A DNA stretch of 64,000 nucleotides from Bacillus atrophaeus (lineage in GTDB: Bacteria; Bacillota; Bacilli; Bacillales; Bacillaceae): positions 744,001 to 808,000 of the forward strand of contig NZ_LSBB01000001.1 in the NCBI RefSeq assembly GCF_001584335.1, written 5' to 3'. Positions 1 through 11,262 of this stretch are shown piece after piece; position 1 is the stretch's first letter; each line of letters starts with the position of its first letter. The position numbers and the translations under genes were made by a program. The notes under the pieces were generated by a model. It worked only from the letters and a program-made list of their open reading frames with translations. It was not told where the DNA came from and made no database searches.

Positions 1-101
1 TTATCTTTTTTTCTGTGTAAATGAGGTTGATTTTAGAGCGAAGCGATTATAAAATCTAGAGGTCGTCAGAAAATTTCATAAAAATAAAGGGAGTCAGAGG
101 A

Positions 102-710
102 ATGGCTTGGGAACTGCTCAGTGTAATTGGTATCATTGCGTTTGCGGTCAGCGGCGCGATTGTTGCGATGGAAGAAGAGTATGATATTTTAGGAGTTTAT
201 ATATTGGGAATTGTCACAGCGTTCGGAGGGGGCGCGATTCGCAATGTGCTGATTGGAGTGCCCGTTTCGGCTTTATGGGAGCAGGGCGCATTCTTTCAAA
301 TCGCTTTAGCGTCGATTACGATTGTTTTCTTGTTTCCGAAACTGTTGCTGAAGCATTGGAACAAATGGGGAAATTTATCAGATGCGATCGGCCTCGCTGC
401 CTTCACGATTCAGGGCGCGCTGTATGCCGTTAAAATGGGGCATCCGCTTAGTGCGGTCATTGTCGCGGCTGTACTGACGGGAAGCGGGGGCGGAATTGTT
501 CGCGATTTACTTGCCGGAAGAAAGCCGATGGTGCTGAAAGCAGAAATTTATGCCGTTTGGGCGGCGCTGGGCGGTTTAATTGTCGGTCTTGGCTGGATGG
601 GAAACTCGGTCGGGCTATACGTGCTGTTCATTATGCTGGTGGCATGCCGCGTCTGTTCATATATGTTTAAATGGAAGCTGCCAAACCGTTCCTTTTATGT
701 GAATAACTAA
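102..710 (+). CDS. yvgT: UPF0126/TRIC-type membrane protein YvgT
   Basis: A 202-residue, strongly hydrophobic protein made of two similar halves. Each half carries a glycine-rich motif, GGGAIRN near residue 47 and GGGIVRD near residue 130. This duplicated layout is typical of the UPF0126 (glycine-transporter/TRIC-like) family, with about seven membrane segments. Homologues are proposed small-molecule or cation channels, and the B. subtilis substrate is unknown. The ATG follows a purine-rich AAAGGGAG and AGAGG stretch. A terminator follows at once. The family call is firm; the function is not. Confidence 0.85.
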   Translation: MAWELLSVIGIIAFAVSGAIVAMEEEYDILGVYILGIVTAFGGGAIRNVLIGVPVSALWEQGAFFQIALASITIVFLFPKLLLKHWNKWGNLSDAIGLAAFTIQGALYAVKMGHPLSAVIVAAVLTGSGGGIVRDLLAGRKPMVLKAEIYAVWAALGGLIVGLGWMGNSVGLYVLFIMLVACRVCSYMFKWKLPNRSFYVNN

Positions 711-719
711 TATACAAAA

Positions 720-749
720 AACCGATATCCAATAGGAATCGGTTTTTTT
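720..749 (+). terminator. Intrinsic terminator after yvgT
   Basis: The arms AACCGATATCC and GGAATCGGTT pair with one bulged base around an AATA loop and are followed by a run of T. This separates yvgT from helD. Confidence 0.8.
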
Positions 750-900
750 CATTATAAATAACCCAAACCTTGAACTCAGGTGGGCAAATATGTTAAGATA
801 AACTGTATTTAGTATTTTTTTGTATATATTAAATTTATATCCAATTTAATTATACCGTATTTTGTCTTCGCTTGTCAAATACTTTCCGGAGGTGCCGTTC

Positions 901-3222
901 ATGGAAAAAGAGAAAAAGGAATGGGAACAGGAGCAGTCAAGAGTCGAAGCTGTACTGACAGAGCTGGACAAAAAACAGAAGAAGCTCGAAACATCAGCCG
1001 GCGGGTTAAAGCATGATATTATCGGCATCAGAAAAAACTTCTGGGAGGACGTCACCGTTAACATGGATGACGCTCATGAAGCTGCCGAAACGTTTTCCAG
1101 CATCAAGCAGCAGGCTGAAATTCTGTCTGAAAGGGAACGGAGCCATCGGCACATATATCGGCAGATTCAAAATATAAAAAAATTAAGGGCATCTCCTTAT
1201 TTCGGGCGGGTTGATTTTATTGAACAAGGAGATCAGAAACCGGAACAAGTATACATTGGCTTGACCTCATGCATGGATGAGAATGAGGAACGCTTTCTCG
1301 TCTACGATTGGAGGGCGCCGATTTCAAGTCTCTACTATAATTATTCCCCAGGAAAAGCTGAGTACGAGGTGCCGGGTGAAACGATAGAAGGAGAGATTGT
1401 TCTGAAGCGCCAGTTTATCATTAAAAACGGCATGCTTAAGGCAATGTTTAACACAGATATGACAATCGGGGATGAGATGCTGCAAGAAGTGTTAAGCAGC
1501 CATTCGAACACCCAAATGAAAAACATCGTGTCTACAATTCAAAAAGAGCAAAATCAAATTATCCGTAATGAAACAAGCAAATATTTAATCGTTCAGGGAG
1601 CTGCGGGAAGCGGAAAAACATCCGCGGCGCTTCAGCGAGTTGCCTATTTGCTCTATCGGTGGCGCGGGGTGATTGATGCCCGGCAAATTGTGCTGTTTTC
1701 CCCAAACTTTTTGTTTAACAGCTATGTGTCCGCCGTGCTGCCTGAGCTTGGAGAAGATAACATGGAACAGACAACGTTTCAGGAGTATATCGAGCATCGG
1801 CTTGGGAGGAAGTTTCAATGTGAAAGCCCTTTTGAGCAGTTGGAATATTGTCTGTCAGAAACAGAAGAGAAAATCGCTGCCACAAGGCTGGCCGGTATTC
1901 AGTTTAAATCGGACTTGGCTTTTCAAGGATTGATTGACCGTTATGTCAACTGGCTTTCTTCCGAAGGGATTTTATTCAAAAATGTTGTTTTCCGGGAAGA
2001 AAAGCTGATCACAAAAGAGCAAATACGAACCTATTTTTATTCGCTGGAACAAAGCATTTCCATCCCGAACCGTATGGAGCTGACCGCGGAATGGCTGCTG
2101 TTGGAAATCGGCAAGATGGAAAAGAAGGAACGGCGTAAAGACTGGGTTATTCAAGACATCGAGCTTTTCGACAAGGAAGAATTTTTAGAAGCCTATAAAA
2201 AGCTTCAAACCCGTGAGCAATTCAGCGAGCATACCTTTAACGATCATCAAAGAGAGCAGCAGCTGCTGGCGGCCATGATCGTAAAGAAGGCGTTCAAACC
2301 GATTAAACATGCGATTAAACAGCTTGCTTTTATTGATGTAAAACAATTGTATCTCCAGATGTTTTCTGATTGGGGCGATAATGCCGCAACTGGGCAGTGG
2401 GAAGCGATTGGCAAGCTGACTCGCGCGAGTTTTGCGCAGCACTTGCTGCATTATGAAGATGCGGCGCCTTTTCTATATATGCAGGATAGTATTGAAGGCA
2501 GGAAACAAAATACACAGATCAAACACTTGTTTATCGACGAAGCTCAAGATTATTCGGCGTTTCAGCTTGTGTATTTGCGAAGCTTGTTTCCCGCAGCAAG
2601 AATGACCATTCTTGGCGATATCAATCAGTCCATCTACGCGCATGCAATGAACGGCGCTCAGCGTATGGATGCCTGTTTTGAAGAAAATGCCGCAGAATAT
2701 ATCCGTTTAATGAGAACCTACAGATCAACAAGGCAGATCGTTGAGTTTACAAAAGGGCTGCTCGTCGACGGGGCGGAAATTGAACCTTTTAACCGGAATG
2801 GAGAAAAGCCCCTCCTACAAAAGACGGAAGGACGGGCAGAACTGCACGCAAAGATCAAAGACACGATACAGCACTTCAAGAAAAATGGGCACGAAACCAT
2901 CGCGGTTATTTGCAAAACTGTTCAGGAATGCAGACAGGCGCACAATGAGATCAGCAAGTATACGGACATCCGGCTGATTGATAAAGAAAATCAAACGTTC
3001 CAAAAGGGAGTCTGTTTGATTCCGGTTTATTTGGCAAAAGGAATCGAATTTGACGCGGTGATTGTCTATAATGCATCAGGCGAACAATACAAAACCGAGT
3101 ACGACCGCAGGCTGTTATATACTGCTTGCACGCGCGCTATGCACGCTGTAACGATATTTTATCTAGGTGAAGCAAGTCCGTTTTTGCAGGCTGTTCCATC
3201 TCATTTGTATGAGGGCAAATAA
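901..3222 (+). CDS. helD: DNA 3'-5' helicase IV-like ATPase HelD (RNA polymerase recycling factor)
   Basis: A 773-residue UvrD/Rep-type superfamily 1 protein. It has an N-terminal coiled-coil arm rich in Lys and Glu (residues 1-60), a Walker A motif GAAGSGKTS near residue 235 and a Walker B DEAQD near residue 545. It also has the conserved [14 protein letters not shown] and [10 protein letters not shown] helicase motifs. In B. subtilis, HelD (YvgS) binds RNA polymerase and uses ATP to release stalled or hibernating enzyme from DNA. The ATG at 901 was chosen because GGAGGTG lies 6-7 bases upstream. An in-frame start at 862 lacks a ribosome binding site. Single-gene unit ending in a terminator. 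Confidence 0.93.
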   Translation: MEKEKKEWEQEQSRVEAVLTELDKKQKKLETSAGGLKHDIIGIRKNFWEDVTVNMDDAHEAAETFSSIKQQAEILSERERSHRHIYRQIQNIKKLRASPYFGRVDFIEQGDQKPEQVYIGLTSCMDENEERFLVYDWRAPISSLYYNYSPGKAEYEVPGETIEGEIVLKRQFIIKNGMLKAMFNTDMTIGDEMLQEVLSSHSNTQMKNIVSTIQKEQNQIIRNETSKYLIVQGAAGSGKTSAALQRVAYLLYRWRGVIDARQIVLFSPNFLFNSYVSAVLPELGEDNMEQTTFQEYIEHRLGRKFQCESPFEQLEYCLSETEEKIAATRLAGIQFKSDLAFQGLIDRYVNWLSSEGILFKNVVFREEKLITKEQIRTYFYSLEQSISIPNRMELTAEWLLLEIGKMEKKERRKDWVIQDIELFDKEEFLEAYKKLQTREQFSEHTFNDHQREQQLLAAMIVKKAFKPIKHAIKQLAFIDVKQLYLQMFSDWGDNAATGQWEAIGKLTRASFAQHLLHYEDAAPFLYMQDSIEGRKQNTQIKHLFIDEAQDYSAFQLVYLRSLFPAARMTILGDINQSIYAHAMNGAQRMDACFEENAAEYIRLMRTYRSTRQIVEFTKGLLVDGAEIEPFNRNGEKPLLQKTEGRAELHAKIKDTIQHFKKNGHETIAVICKTVQECRQAHNEISKYTDIRLIDKENQTFQKGVCLIPVYLAKGIEFDAVIVYNASGEQYKTEYDRRLLYTACTRAMHAVTIFYLGEASPFLQAVPSHLYEGK

Positions 3223-3258
3223 AAGAGTGCCTGGAACATTACAGTAATATAATGCCGA

Positions 3259-3286
3259 GGGAGAAGGGGAACCTTCTCTTTTTTTT
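3259..3286 (+). terminator. Intrinsic terminator after helD
   Basis: GAGAAGG pairs with CCTTCTC and is followed by eight T. It ends the helD unit before the cysJI control region. Confidence 0.8.
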
Positions 3287-3539
3287 GTGAGGATATTCTG
3301 AGTCTTTTAATAGCATTTTAAGCCCGGCTTATTGGAGAAGTGTACTGGAAACAATTCATTCAAAGGAATAAAATTATTTCCAGTCTATCATTAGTAATCT
3401 TAATCGTTATCATCATGTTTATCTATTTTACTTAATTCTCATCTTCCGGTAAAGTTCAATAAGAAGCTTTTTTTAAAAAGACCAACTATTTAAAAAAATG
3501 ACGTACGATGAGTTAATATTCTTTGTGAGGTGGATTTCG
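3287..3539 (+). promoter_or_regulatory. cysJI upstream control region
   Basis: About 250 AT-rich bases without a gene. A near-palindrome GGAATAAAATTATTTCC at 3365-3381 has the size of a LysR-type operator half. B. subtilis cysJI is known to need the LysR-type activator CysL, encoded elsewhere, so this is a candidate CysL site. No S-box or T-box fold was seen. Promoter boxes are not clear by eye. Confidence 0.4.
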
Positions 3540-5357
3540 TTGCAACTTCAGGTAATGAACAGTCCGTTTAATCAGGAGCAGGCAGAGCTCCTTAACCGCC
3601 TTCTGCCGACCTTGACCGAATCTCAAAAAATCTGGCTGAGCGGTTATCTTGCCGCAGCCCAGTCTGGTTCTGTCCAAGGAACAGCGGAAGCGCCGGCGGC
3701 GCTTCCTGCCGGGGATACGGCGCAGACGATTTCAAAAGAAGTGACCATTCTTTACGGATCACAGACGGGCAACGCGCAGGGGCTTGCGGAAAATACGGGC
3801 AAGACGCTTGAAGGCCGCGGCTATCAAGTAAACGTTTCGTCCATGAGCGATTTTAAGCCGAACAATTTAAAGAAAATAAAAAATCTTCTTATTGTGGTGA
3901 GTACACATGGAGAGGGCGACCCGCCGGATAATGCATTGTCATTCCATGAGTTTCTTCATGGCAGACGGGCGCCGAAGCTTGATGATCTCCGTTTTTCTGT
4001 ATTGGCGCTTGGAGACAGCTCCTATGAGTTTTTCTGCCAAACGGGAAAAGAGTTTGATGCCCGTTTGGAAGAGCTCGGCGGCACACGGCTTTCTCCGCGT
4101 GTTGACTGTGATCTTGATTATGATGAGCCTGCGGCAGAATGGGTTGAAGAGGTCCTTGGCGGCTTGAGCGAAGCGCAAAGCGGTATTGCTGAGCCAACTC
4201 CGGCAGCGGCGCCTCAATCAGGTGAGTCGGCATATACCCGAACAAATCCGTTCAGAGCAGAAGTGCTCGAGAATATTAATTTGAACGGACGCGGTTCAAA
4301 CAAAGAAACACGCCATCTTGAGCTGTCGCTTGAAGGATCAGGCCTCACATATGAACCGGGGGACAGCCTCGGCGTTTATCCGGAAAATGATCCGGCTCTT
4401 GTCGATATGCTTTTGGAGGAAATGAACTGGGATCCGGAAGAAGTGGTGACGGTCAATAAACAAGGAGACGTTCGTCCGCTCAAAGAAGCGCTTATTTCTC
4501 ACTTTGAAATTACCGTTTTAACCAAACCGCTTCTCCAGCAGGCAGCGCAGCTTTCTGCTGACGAGGATTTGCGTGAACTGTTATCGCCGGGCAATGAAGA
4601 AAAAGCAAAGGCGTATCTTGAAGGGCGCGATGTGCTTGACCTGGTCCGCGATTTCGGTCCGTGGGGCGTATCGGCGCAAGAATTTATCGCAATCCTCCGG
4701 AAAATGCCGGCCCGCCTTTATTCAATTGCGAGCAGCTTATCGGCGAATCCGGATGAAGTGCATCTGACAATCGGCGCTGTCCGGTATGATGCACACGGCC
4801 GTGAAAGAAAAGGCGTTTGCTCGATTTTGTGTGCGGAACGTCTTCAGCCGGGAGATACATTGCCGATCTACATTCAGCATAACCAGAATTTTAAACTGCC
4901 GGATAACCCTGAAACACCGATCATTATGGTTGGCCCGGGGACAGGCATTGCGCCGTTCCGTTCTTTTATGCAGGAGCGTGAAGAAGCGGGAGCGGAAGGG
5001 AAATCATGGATGTTTTTCGGCGATCAGCATTTCGTAACGGATTTCCTTTACCAGACGGAATGGCAAAAGTGGCTGAAGGACGGCGTGCTGACGAAAATGG
5101 ATGTTGCATTCTCGCGTGATACGGACGAAAAAGTATATGTGCAGCACCGCATGCTTGAACACAGCAAAGAAATGTTCGCGTGGATTCAAGAAGGAGCGGC
5201 TGTTTACATTTGCGGAGATGAGAAGCACATGGCGCATGACGTGCATCAGGCTCTGATTGATATTATCGAAAAAGAAGGCGGCATGAGCCGCGAAAAAGCG
5301 GAAGAATACTTAGCGGATATGCAGCAGCAAAAACGTTACCAGCGTGACGTATACTGA
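3540..5357 (+). CDS. cysJ: Assimilatory sulfite reductase (NADPH), flavoprotein alpha subunit
   Basis: A 605-residue diflavin reductase that passes electrons from NADPH through FAD and FMN to the CysI haemoprotein, reducing sulfite to sulfide for cysteine synthesis. Domains in order: an N-terminal flavodoxin (SQTGNAQ near residue 71, the FMN phosphate loop), a linker, an FAD-binding module (RLYSIASS near 392), and an NADPH-binding module (GPGTGIAPFR near 465). It ends in the C-terminal aromatic YQRDVY typical of CPR-like enzymes. The start was set at TTG 3540, eight bases after GAGGTGG. An upstream ATG at 3498 has no ribosome binding site. CysI follows 27 bases downstream. Confidence 0.95.
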   Translation: MQLQVMNSPFNQEQAELLNRLLPTLTESQKIWLSGYLAAAQSGSVQGTAEAPAALPAGDTAQTISKEVTILYGSQTGNAQGLAENTGKTLEGRGYQVNVSSMSDFKPNNLKKIKNLLIVVSTHGEGDPPDNALSFHEFLHGRRAPKLDDLRFSVLALGDSSYEFFCQTGKEFDARLEELGGTRLSPRVDCDLDYDEPAAEWVEEVLGGLSEAQSGIAEPTPAAAPQSGESAYTRTNPFRAEVLENINLNGRGSNKETRHLELSLEGSGLTYEPGDSLGVYPENDPALVDMLLEEMNWDPEEVVTVNKQGDVRPLKEALISHFEITVLTKPLLQQAAQLSADEDLRELLSPGNEEKAKAYLEGRDVLDLVRDFGPWGVSAQEFIAILRKMPARLYSIASSLSANPDEVHLTIGAVRYDAHGRERKGVCSILCAERLQPGDTLPIYIQHNQNFKLPDNPETPIIMVGPGTGIAPFRSFMQEREEAGAEGKSWMFFGDQHFVTDFLYQTEWQKWLKDGVLTKMDVAFSRDTDEKVYVQHRMLEHSKEMFAWIQEGAAVYICGDEKHMAHDVHQALIDIIEKEGGMSREKAEEYLADMQQQKRYQRDVY

Positions 5358-5384
5358 TTTTGGTTTGAAAGGAGTTTTTTCAAC

Positions 5385-7106
5385 ATGGTGAACAACATTT
5401 TAAAAGCACCGGAAGGCTCTCCGAGTGATGTTGAGGACATTAAAGAAAAAAGCGACTATTTGCGCGGCACACTCAAAGAAGTGATGCTCGACCGGATCAG
5501 CGCCGGAATCCCAGATGACGACAACCGCTTGATGAAGCACCACGGAAGCTATTTGCAGGATGACCGGGATCTCCGCAATGAACGGCAAAAGCAAAAGCTT
5601 GAACCGGCGTATCAGTTCATGCTGCGCGTCCGTATGCCGGGCGGTGTTTCGACGCCGGCTCAATGGCTTGTCATGGACGACTTGTCCCAGAAATACGGCA
5701 ATAATACCTTAAAGCTTACAACCCGTGAGACATTTCAAATGCACGGCATTTTAAAATGGAACATGAAAAAAACAATTCAAGAGATTAATGCGGCTTTGTT
5801 AGATACGATTGCGGCTTGCGGTGACGTGAACCGTAACGTCATGTGCGCTTCAAATCCATATCAGTCTGAGATCCATACAGAAGTGTATGAATGGTCCAAA
5901 AAGCTGAGTGATGATCTTCTGCCGCGCACTAGGGCATATCATGAGATTTGGCTGGATGAGGAAAGAGTGGCCGGGACTCCGGAAACCGAAGAAGTCGAGC
6001 CGATGTACGGTCCTCTTTACTTGCCGCGGAAATTTAAAATCGGTATCGCTGTTCCTCCATCCAATGATGTTGATGTTTTCTCACAAGACCTCGGCTTCAT
6101 TGCGATTGTGGAGGAAGGCAAGCTTATCGGTTTTAACGTGGCAATCGGCGGGGGCATGGGTATGACGCATGGTGACCAAGCGACATACCCGCAGCTGGCG
6201 AAGGTCATCGGATTCTGCAAACCTGAGCAAATGTATGATGTAGCAGAGAAAGTGATTACGATTCAGCGTGATTACGGAAACCGTTCCGTCCGAAAAAACG
6301 CGAGATTTAAGTATACAGTTGACCGTCTTGGAGTGGAAACGGTCAAAGCGGAGCTGGAAAACCGGCTCGGCTGGAGCTTGGCGGAAGCAAAGGCTTTTCA
6401 TTTTGACCATAACGGCGACCGCTACGGCTGGGTAAAAGGTGTAGAAGGCAAGTGGCATTTTACGCTCTTTGTTGAAGGCGGCCGTATTACCGATTATGAT
6501 GATTACAAACTCATGACGGGATTACGTGAAATTGCAAAAGTCCATACCGGCGAATTCCGGCTGACATCAAATCAAAACTTGATTATTTCAAATGTCACAA
6601 GCCAGAATAAGGATGCCATCAGCAGCCTGATTGAAAAGTACGGGCTGACAGACGGAAGACAGCATTCAGCATTACGCCGCAGCTCTATGGCGTGTGTCGC
6701 ACTGCCGACATGCGGACTGGCGATGGCGGAAGCGGAAAGATATTTGCCGGTTCTTATTGATAAAATAGAAGACATTGTGAATGAAAACGGCCTTCGTGAT
6801 GAAGAAATCACGATTCGTATGACAGGGTGCCCGAACGGCTGTGCGCGCCATGCACTCGGCGAAATCGGGTTTATCGGGAAAGCGCCTGGCAAATACAACA
6901 TGTATCTGGGCGCGGCCTTTGACGGCAGCCGCCTAAGCAAAATGTACCGCGAAAATATCGGTGAAGAAGAGATTTTAAGCGAACTGAGTGTGCTTCTTTC
7001 CCGCTACGCGAAAGAACGGAATGAAGGGGAGCACTTTGGTGACTTTGTCATCCGCGCCGGTGTCATCAAAGCAACGACAGACGGAACGAATTTCCATCAT
7101 GAATAA
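5385..7106 (+). CDS. cysI: Assimilatory sulfite reductase (NADPH), haemoprotein beta subunit
   Basis: A 573-residue sirohaem and [4Fe-4S] enzyme performing the six-electron reduction of sulfite to sulfide. The four cluster and sirohaem cysteines are visible as C437-x5-C443 and C482-x3-C486 ([10 protein letters not shown]). The substrate-contact segments TRETFQMHG and SNQNLIISN of the two ferredoxin-like half-domains are also present. It is co-transcribed with cysJ, whose stop lies 27 bases upstream, and has AAAGGAG before the ATG. The length is normal for the family and no defect was seen. Confidence 0.95.
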   Translation: MVNNILKAPEGSPSDVEDIKEKSDYLRGTLKEVMLDRISAGIPDDDNRLMKHHGSYLQDDRDLRNERQKQKLEPAYQFMLRVRMPGGVSTPAQWLVMDDLSQKYGNNTLKLTTRETFQMHGILKWNMKKTIQEINAALLDTIAACGDVNRNVMCASNPYQSEIHTEVYEWSKKLSDDLLPRTRAYHEIWLDEERVAGTPETEEVEPMYGPLYLPRKFKIGIAVPPSNDVDVFSQDLGFIAIVEEGKLIGFNVAIGGGMGMTHGDQATYPQLAKVIGFCKPEQMYDVAEKVITIQRDYGNRSVRKNARFKYTVDRLGVETVKAELENRLGWSLAEAKAFHFDHNGDRYGWVKGVEGKWHFTLFVEGGRITDYDDYKLMTGLREIAKVHTGEFRLTSNQNLIISNVTSQNKDAISSLIEKYGLTDGRQHSALRRSSMACVALPTCGLAMAEAERYLPVLIDKIEDIVNENGLRDEEITIRMTGCPNGCARHALGEIGFIGKAPGKYNMYLGAAFDGSRLSKMYRENIGEEEILSELSVLLSRYAKERNEGEHFGDFVIRAGVIKATTDGTNFHHE

Positions 7107-7114
7107 AGTGTATC

Positions 7115-7146
7115 AGAGACAGGATGGCATGCCTGTCTCTTTTTTT
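7115..7146 (+). terminator. Intrinsic terminator of cysJI
   Basis: AGAGACAGG and CCTGTCTCT form a perfect 9-bp stem around a 7-base loop, followed by a T run. Confidence 0.85.
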
Positions 7147-7435
7147 ATCATTTAAAAGGCAGAATCAGGCCATTCTAATAAGGAACGGGTAAAGGCAGAC
7201 GAAAAAAGGATTTTTTTACTAAAGGCAAAAAATTTCCCAGTAAGCATAATATGAGAAATTTTCTGCAAAAAAGGGTAACATATATATAGAGACTAGTGTG
7301 GACGAAACTCATATCGTATGGATTTATGATGAAAAACAAAGCCTTCATCTTCTCCTGCAAAGCACATCAAGACACAGGAAAACCATCATTTGTAATGAAT
7401 GATTTAAACATGCAGAGATTGAGGAGGTCGTGCAT
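7147..7435 (+). promoter_or_regulatory. Intergenic leader before nhaK
   Basis: About 290 bases with no ORF. The inverted repeat AAAATTTC (7229-7236) and GAAATTTT (7255-7262) could fold in the RNA or serve as an operator. No known riboswitch pattern was recognised. Confidence 0.3.
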
Positions 7436-9451
7436 TTGGAAATATTTTTAGTTGTCCTTGTTCTACTAACCATTATTGCGATCTCAAATATCGTGAATCG
7501 GTTTATCCCTTTTATTCCGGTGCCGTTAATTCAGGTGGCGCTTGGAATCTTAGCAGCTGCATATCCGCGGGGGCTCCATTTTGATTTAAATCCGGAATTA
7601 TTTTTTGTCCTGTTTATCGCACCGCTGTTATTCAACGACGGAAAGAGAACGCCGCGGGCGGAGCTTTGGAATTTAAGAGCGCCGATCTTACTTCTGGCTC
7701 TCGGCCTCGTGTTCGCTACCGTAATTGTCGGAGGGTATACGATTAATTGGATGATTCCGAGCATTCCGCTTCCTGCCGCATTTGGGCTTGCGGCCATTCT
7801 GTCGCCTACAGATGTGGTGGCGGTAAGTGCTTTATCAAGCAGAGTGAAGATGCCAAAAGGAATTCTCCGCCTGCTTGAAGGAGAAGGGCTGATGAATGAT
7901 GCATCGGGACTTGTCGCCTTTAAATTTGCGATTGCGGCAGCCGTTACGGGAACTTTTTCATTAGCGGAAGCTGCCTTCAGCTTTGTGCTCATCGCTGCCG
8001 GTGGTTTATTGAGCGGTGTGATCATCTCCTTTTTGATCATACGCTTTCGGCTTTTCCTTCGCCGTCTCGGGATGCAGGACGTCACCATGCATATGCTGAT
8101 TCAGATCTTGACTCCCTTTGTCATTTATCTGGCAGCTGAAGAAATCGGTGTTTCCGGCATTTTAGCAGTCGTGGCAGGCGGAATTACCCATGCGGTGGAA
8201 CAAGACCGTCTGGAATCTTCAATGGTGAAACTGCAAATTGTATCATCAAGTACATGGAGTATTATTCTATTTATTTTAAACGGGCTGGTCTTTGTTATCC
8301 TTGGAACGCAGATTCCTGATGTTATATCTGTTATTTTTAACGATACGGCATTTAATAATATGATGGTGATCGGTTATATTCTTGTCATCACCTTTACATT
8401 GATGCTTCTCAGGTTTCTTTGGGTGCTGTTCTTCTGGAACGGCAAGTGGTTCTTTAATAAAGACCAAAATATTTATAAACCGGGCCTTCGTTCAACGTTA
8501 TTAATCTCTATTTCAGGCGTACGGGGAGCGGTTACGCTTGCGGGTTCGTTTTCGATTCCTTACTTTCTGGCGGACGGTACGTCGTTTCCTGAGCGAAACT
8601 TAATTATCTTTTTAGCGGCCGGCGTCATTTTGTGCACACTTGTCATTGCCAGTATCGTGCTGCCTATGCTGTCTGATAAAGAAGAGGAGAACGTGAAAGA
8701 GGAGAATGAAAAGCTGATGACAGCGAGACGCAAGCTGATTAAAACAGCCATTCATACGATAAAAGAAGACTTGAACGATACAAACAAAACAGCGTCCTTA
8801 GCGGTCATTGCCGAATACAATGAGAAAATGAAAAATCTTCGTTTTCAGCAATACACGACCAAAAGCCGTGTGAAAAAATATGAACGCAAACTCCGCGCTT
8901 ACGGAGTGAAGGCTGAACAAGCAGAACTGATGCGGCTGCTTGACCGCGGAGAGATCCCTGAAGAAACGGCGAACAGCCTTCAGGAGAGATTCAATGAATT
9001 AGAAATGCTTTATGCCAATCCGTTTAAGGTAGGTTTATCAAAAACAAAGCTGAAACGCCTTCTGTATTGGATCTTTTTCGGACAGCTTAAAAAACCGGAA
9101 ATGTCGATTCTGAATGAAGAGGGCTTGATCCGGTCAACCAGAGTGAAAACAGCTAAAGCAGCAATAGAAAACCTGAAAAAACATACGACAGATGAAAATA
9201 AAGAAGTGACGTACTCTGTGATCGCGTTTTACAATCACTTGATTTTCAGATTGGAACAGGGCCATCATGAGCAGAAATCGAATTCCCATTTCGAAAATCA
9301 AAAGCTTGAAGTGAAATTGAAGGCTGTGCAGGCCATACGAAATGAAATCCAAACACTCTTTGAGGAACGGGAAATTTCCCGCGATATCACCCATCAGCTC
9401 CGTCAGTATATTAATGATGTGGAAGCTGCGATGCTGGAGGGCGGAGATTAA
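7436..9451 (+). CDS. nhaK: Na+(K+)/H+ antiporter NhaK, CPA1 family
   Basis: A 671-residue secondary transporter. The first 410 or so residues are membrane helices with the CPA1 ion-binding signature [11 protein letters not shown] and the conserved [10 protein letters not shown]. The last 250 or so residues are a charged, soluble, coiled-coil-rich tail. In B. subtilis, NhaK (YvgP) exchanges Na+, K+, Li+ or Rb+ for protons. TTG 7436 is taken as start because GAGGAGG ends eight bases upstream, whereas GTG 7430 would lie only two bases from it. Monocistronic, convergent with yvgO over a shared terminator. Confidence 0.92.
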   Translation: MEIFLVVLVLLTIIAISNIVNRFIPFIPVPLIQVALGILAAAYPRGLHFDLNPELFFVLFIAPLLFNDGKRTPRAELWNLRAPILLLALGLVFATVIVGGYTINWMIPSIPLPAAFGLAAILSPTDVVAVSALSSRVKMPKGILRLLEGEGLMNDASGLVAFKFAIAAAVTGTFSLAEAAFSFVLIAAGGLLSGVIISFLIIRFRLFLRRLGMQDVTMHMLIQILTPFVIYLAAEEIGVSGILAVVAGGITHAVEQDRLESSMVKLQIVSSSTWSIILFILNGLVFVILGTQIPDVISVIFNDTAFNNMMVIGYILVITFTLMLLRFLWVLFFWNGKWFFNKDQNIYKPGLRSTLLISISGVRGAVTLAGSFSIPYFLADGTSFPERNLIIFLAAGVILCTLVIASIVLPMLSDKEEENVKEENEKLMTARRKLIKTAIHTIKEDLNDTNKTASLAVIAEYNEKMKNLRFQQYTTKSRVKKYERKLRAYGVKAEQAELMRLLDRGEIPEETANSLQERFNELEMLYANPFKVGLSKTKLKRLLYWIFFGQLKKPEMSILNEEGLIRSTRVKTAKAAIENLKKHTTDENKEVTYSVIAFYNHLIFRLEQGHHEQKSNSHFENQKLEVKLKAVQAIRNEIQTLFEEREISRDITHQLRQYINDVEAAMLEGGD

Positions 9452-9457
9452 TTTTTA

Positions 9458-9516
9458 CACACAAAAAAGCTGGCGGATAAGACCGATGAGTCTTAACCGC
9501 CAGCTTTTTTGTGTAT
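9458..9516. terminator. Bidirectional terminator between nhaK and yvgO
   Basis: A long, almost perfect inverted repeat (AAAAAAGCTGGCGG and CCGCCAGCTTTTTT, extended by ATAAGAC/GTCTTAA). It gives a T run on both strands and serves both convergent genes. Confidence 0.85.
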
Positions 9517-9517
9517 G

Positions 9518-10003
9518 TTAAGGGCGATGGAATTCGACAGTATTGTCATTCCGGTCAAACCAGCCTCGGAAGGCCCAGTTAATCCAGCCGCCGTCCCCTT
9601 TGTTAGTAAAGCTTCCGTCTTCAAATACCCAGATTCCGTAAGTAATGCCGTCATAAACAGCTGATCCGTAAAATTTGACGCCATTAAAGTGATCCTCATA
9701 TTCTTGGCTTAGATTAAACACCATGACATTATACTTTTGGCCTGACGCATAGAAAGAGGATTCCATTAAGTTTTTCACAAATCCGTCCCGGTTCTGAGCT
9801 GATTTAATGGAGTCAGCAATTTGGTTGGCGATTCCTAATACATCAACATTCACATTTAAACCGACTTCGGCAGCCGTTGTACCGGCCGTCGATTGTTGTG
9901 AAGCCTTAGGCGCGGGGTTTTCCTCAGCAGAAGCAAAAGACATAGGAGCGAGTGACAAAGCGGCACCAAGCATAAGGGTCATAGGGATACGAGAACGTTT
10001 CAT
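9518..10003 (-). CDS. yvgO: Secreted general stress protein YvgO
   Basis: A 161-residue exported protein. Residues 1-26 form a Sec signal peptide (KR-rich start, hydrophobic core, cleavage after SFASA). The mature part has a low-complexity Ala/Thr stretch and then a compact Gly/Trp/Tyr-rich domain (GGWINWAFRGWF). B. subtilis YvgO belongs to the SigB general stress regulon, and a Bacillus homologue has been reported as antifungal. A mature activity is not evident from sequence. GGAGG precedes the ATG. Upstream on this strand GGGGTAA resembles a SigB -10 box, but no matching -35 box was found. Confidence 0.88.
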   Translation of the reverse strand: MKRSRIPMTLMLGAALSLAPMSFASAEENPAPKASQQSTAGTTAAEVGLNVNVDVLGIANQIADSIKSAQNRDGFVKNLMESSFYASGQKYNVMVFNLSQEYEDHFNGVKFYGSAVYDGITYGIWVFEDGSFTNKGDGGWINWAFRGWFDRNDNTVEFHRP

Positions 10004-10373
10004 GTGTTTCCTCCTTTAAAATTTTTGGGTACAGTTTGCATTTACCCCTTATGCTGTTTTATATTCATATTTCTATAAAAATAAGAAAATATTAGTAGAT
10101 TTATTGCTGGCTTAATAACCTTTTACTAGAAAATGTACGTTTATATTATGAAAAAAGGAGGGGATACGCCATTTTTTTGCATGAAAGCAAAAGTGGCTGT
10201 TTCCTCCGTAGTGCTATTGCATCAGAAGAAGGTTAACCGTTTTGCTTCATTCAAGGGAAAATCTATTTTTTAGGCAGACCAAAGCAGCAAAGCTTATTAT
10301 TGGTTTCCGTTGGTAAGAATATGAGATAATACAGGGGATAATTAGAATTCGAGAGAAAAGGTGGTTGTTCAAA

Positions 10374-11204
10374 GTGGTTGCAAGTTTAAAGGATACTGTA
10401 AAGTTGCATAATGGAGTGGAAATGCCGCGATTTGGTCTTGGTGTTTTCAAAGTGGAAAACGGAAGTGAAGCGACGGAGTCCGTAAAAGCGGCAATCAAAA
10501 ACGGATACCGCAGTATTGATACGGCTGCTATTTACAAAAACGAAGAAGGTGTCGGAGCGGGCATTAAAGAATCCGGCGTTGCCAGAGACGAGCTGTTCAT
10601 CACATCTAAAGTGTGGAACGAAGATCAAGGGTATGAAACGACACTTGCTGCTTTTGAAAAAAGCCTTGAAAGGTTAGAACTTGATTACTTGGATTTATAT
10701 TTGATCCATTGGCCTGGCAAGGATAAATATAAAGATACTTGGCGCGCACTGGAAAAGCTGTACAAAGACGGCAAGGTCCGCGCGATCGGCGTAAGCAACT
10801 TCCAAGTTCATCATTTGGAAGAACTGCTTAAAGATGCGGAAATCAAACCGATGGTGAACCAGGTTGAATTCCACCCGTGTCTTACACAGGTTGAACTAAG
10901 AGAGTATTGCAAAAAGCAAGGCATTCAGGTTGAAGCGTGGTCTCCGCTTATGCAGGGCCAGCTGTTAGATAATGAAGTGCTGAAACAAATTGCTGAGAAA
11001 CATAATAAGTCCGTTGCCCAAGTTATTTTACGCTGGGATTTACAACAAGACGTTATTACAATTCCAAAATCAATTAAGGAACACCGCATTATAGAAAATG
11101 CAGATATCTTTGATTTTGTATTATCTCAAGAAGATATTGAAAAGATCAATGCGCTGAATAAAGATGAACGTGTCGGACCGAATCCGGACGAGCTTCTTTT
11201 CTAA
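10374..11204 (+). CDS. yvgN: Aldo/keto reductase YvgN (glyoxal/methylglyoxal reductase type)
   Basis: A 276-residue NADPH-dependent AKR5-type reductase. The catalytic tetrad is visible: Asp and Tyr in DTAAIYKNE, Lys in TSKVWNED and His in LIHWPG. The cofactor-binding IPKS lies near the C-terminus. The B. subtilis enzyme reduces methylglyoxal, glyoxal and other aldehydes. GTG 10374 is taken as start because AAAGGTGG ends nine bases upstream and the resulting length equals the B. subtilis protein. TTG 10365 would sit on the ribosome binding site. The 370-base gap shared with yvgO holds the divergent promoters, and GATAAT near 10326 may be its -10 box. Confidence 0.93.
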   Translation: MVASLKDTVKLHNGVEMPRFGLGVFKVENGSEATESVKAAIKNGYRSIDTAAIYKNEEGVGAGIKESGVARDELFITSKVWNEDQGYETTLAAFEKSLERLELDYLDLYLIHWPGKDKYKDTWRALEKLYKDGKVRAIGVSNFQVHHLEELLKDAEIKPMVNQVEFHPCLTQVELREYCKKQGIQVEAWSPLMQGQLLDNEVLKQIAEKHNKSVAQVILRWDLQQDVITIPKSIKEHRIIENADIFDFVLSQEDIEKINALNKDERVGPNPDELLF

Positions 11205-11209
11205 GCAAC

Positions 11210-11241
11210 AAAAATCCCCGCCGGCAGGCAGGGGATTTTTT
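11210..11241 (+). terminator. Terminator after yvgN
   Basis: AAAATCCCC and GGGGATTTTTT flank an 11-base GC-rich loop. A T run follows on the plus strand and an A run precedes it, so it may also serve the convergent VOC gene. Confidence 0.75.
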
Positions 11242-11262
11242 AGTTCAATACAAACTTGATAG

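Noticed and set aside
10041-10070. SigB promoter for yvgO
   Set aside because: GGGGTAA on the minus strand resembles a SigB -10 box, but no GTTT-type -35 box was found at the right distance.
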